From assembly GCA_001709035.1 (NCBI GenBank), contig LVKA01000008.1, positions 496,001 to 560,000 of the forward strand: a DNA stretch of 64,000 nt. The letters are read 5' to 3'. The first letter of the stretch is position 1. Each line of letters begins with the position of its first letter. The position numbers were made by a program, and so were the translations under genes. The notes beneath the pieces were generated by a model that did not search any database, had not been told where the DNA came from, and saw only the letters and a program-made list of their open reading frames with translations. Shown piece by piece: positions 62,902 to 64,000 of this stretch. This DNA comes from Candidatus Thiodiazotropha endoloripes. Its GTDB lineage: Bacteria > Pseudomonadota > Gammaproteobacteria > Chromatiales > Chromatiaceae.

Positions 62902-63917
62902 TGGCCACTCCCTCTGGGAAGAGGCCGGGCCATCGACATCGCCTTGCTCTGGTGTTTGGCCATCTCGGCCATCTGAATATCAATGGCTTCGCGCCATTGG
63001 TGCTTTGGCTGGTATCCAAGCAGTCTTGATGCGCGCTCATTATCGGCATTGGTTTCCTCTAACAGATGGATGATGCTGCGGGTCACGAGCGGTTCCCAGG
63101 GCAACAGCGGATTCAGCTTTTCCATCAGCCAGGCAAAGGCAAAGGCGACTGGGAAAGGGACGCTGAAATGAGGTCTTGGCAGTCCATATTGCTGATACAG
63201 ATAGTCGATCACTTCCCGTACCGGGGGAACCTCCGGGCCGAGAATATTGAAGGATTGATAGCCGCTCAGCTCCGGGGTAGTGGAGGCGAGTTCGATGGCG
63301 TGGCCAATATCACGACCGTCGGTGATGGTCATGCCGGTTTTGCCGCCGTTTACCCAGGGCACCAGGTGGGTTTTCAGACGTGGAACCAGGATCGGCAACA
63401 AGCCGAGCGCATATCGGGTACCGGCGAACAGACCGAGGCGCAGATTGATTGCACAGAAACGATCGCTGGAGACCTCGCGTAATCGATCCTCGATTCGCAC
63501 CACATTCGTCTCGTGGGGCCAGTAGTTGCGCTTGATACCAGGGCTCATAGGGTCATATGCATCCCCTGACGCTGCGGCACTTACGGTACTGATAAAGATA
63601 AACCGCTTGACCCCCTGACGACGGGCCAAGTCGATCAATGCCAGTGATGGCTTGAGAAACAACTCATCGGATTGCTCGCGATGATCCCAGAGTGAAGTCC
63701 AGGCAGCGGCATGGACCACCGTATCGATCCCATGCATCAGTTTCTCGAGGTAGTTGACGTCGCGTAAATCTCCGATACGGGACTCCCCCTTGAATCCACT
63801 CGGTAATCTGGAAGGGTCACGACAGGCAGCGATGGTTATCACATCCCGGTGCTTGGCCAGGGCTTCGATGCAGTGACTTCCAACGAAGCCGGTAGCGCCG
63901 GTTATCAGAATTCGCAT
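62898..63917 (-). CDS. NAD-dependent epimerase/dehydratase family protein
   Basis: 339 residues from MRILITGATGFVGSHCIEAL (ATG at 63917, AAAGGAAA upstream); a longer in-frame start is unnecessary. The Rossmann motif GATGFVG is at about 7-13. The extended-SDR catalytic set appears as FISTVSAAASGD and a later Tyr/Lys position replaced by KRNYWPHETN, so the YxxxK is not obvious. It may reduce or epimerise a sugar, sterol or ketone. First gene of a leftward cluster. Confidence 0.85.
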   Translation of the reverse strand: MRILITGATGFVGSHCIEALAKHRDVITIAACRDPSRLPSGFKGESRIGDLRDVNYLEKLMHGIDTVVHAAAWTSLWDHREQSDELFLKPSLALIDLARRQGVKRFIFISTVSAAASGDAYDPMSPGIKRNYWPHETNVVRIEDRLREVSSDRFCAINLRLGLFAGTRYALGLLPILVPRLKTHLVPWVNGGKTGMTITDGRDIGHAIELASTTPELSGYQSFNILGPEVPPVREVIDYLYQQYGLPRPHFSVPFPVAFAFAWLMEKLNPLLPWEPLVTRSIIHLLEETNADNERASRLLGYQPKHQWREAIDIQMAEMAKHQSKAMSMARPLPRGSGH

Positions 63918-63954
63918 GGGCGTTTTCCTTTTCTGATTGAGTAAACTTGATAAG

Positions 63955-63980
63955 TCAGAATAGTACGATCGTATAGTAAA
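63955..63980. promoter_or_regulatory. palindrome upstream of the SDR gene, candidate TetR operator
   Basis: tacgatcgta (63964-63973) is a perfect 10-bp palindrome with partially symmetric flanks (tag/cta-like), about 47 bp before the SDR start. A TetR gene ends the same cluster, so this is a plausible operator. Confidence 0.45.
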
Positions 63981-64000
63981 ATCAAGTAGCAAGTATTTAT

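Overview
The window reads as a chromosomal segment of a gammaproteobacterium. The core genes (hemH, GTP-type pckG, nth, xseA, guaBA, MaeB-type malic enzyme, ergothioneine genes, two large GGDEF/EAL proteins) have the size and order typical of that class. The mixture of respiratory/chemotaxis genes, a Pit/DUF47/PPK2 phosphate cluster and many decayed fragments would fit a Chromatiales/Sedimenticola/Thiodiazotropha-like sulfur oxidiser. That placement is an inference from gene content, not from a marker gene. No rRNA, tRNA or CRISPR array was recognised.

Layout. 1-14 kb is ordinary core genome: a DUF971 start, hemH with an unknown partner, pckG divergent from nth-DUF302-DUF1841-small membrane protein, xseA overlapping a periplasmic-sensor GGDEF-EAL protein, then guaB-guaA. 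From the 3' end of guaA (15.4 kb) to about 28 kb is an accessory zone. The last bases of guaA recur at 18.4 and 19.2 kb, bounding a 3-kb and a 0.8-kb (parDE) segment like nested integration products. The zone also contains IS91-type transposase fragments, broken DUF1287, nhaD, SLC13, CorC and YbgA genes, and a complete 271-bp MITE-like element fused into a phosphatase gene.

22.7-33.4 kb holds a signalling/phosphate region. It has two paralogous PPP-type phosphatases with FHA-like N-termini. One is paired with a GHKL-ATPase-like protein and the other with a P-loop ATPase. They are followed by a Pit phosphate transporter, a DUF47 (PhoU-like) protein and a PPK2 with altered Walker motifs. 33.4-44.4 kb has a RAYT transposase with its end repeats, a DUF6279 lipoprotein, a membrane protein, chemoreceptor remnants, a second GGDEF-EAL protein and an AraC regulator.

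44.6-53.6 kb is the most striking operon. It contains a Rieske-glutamate-synthase-like protein, a Rieske-ThDP enzyme fusion, a CPA1 antiporter, a voltage-gated-type K+ channel with a C-terminal zinc ribbon, a DUF5996 protein, EgtB and EgtD, all tightly spaced and facing away from the AraC gene. I know of no described pathway with this composition. It is the best candidate here for an undescribed redox/ion-homeostasis system.

54-64 kb has maeB, a secreted tandem-PilJ protein beside a methyl-accepting chemotaxis protein, a third MITE copy, GNAT gene ends, and a leftward cluster: SDR epimerase, peroxiredoxin-like protein, lipoprotein, secreted protein and TetR regulator.
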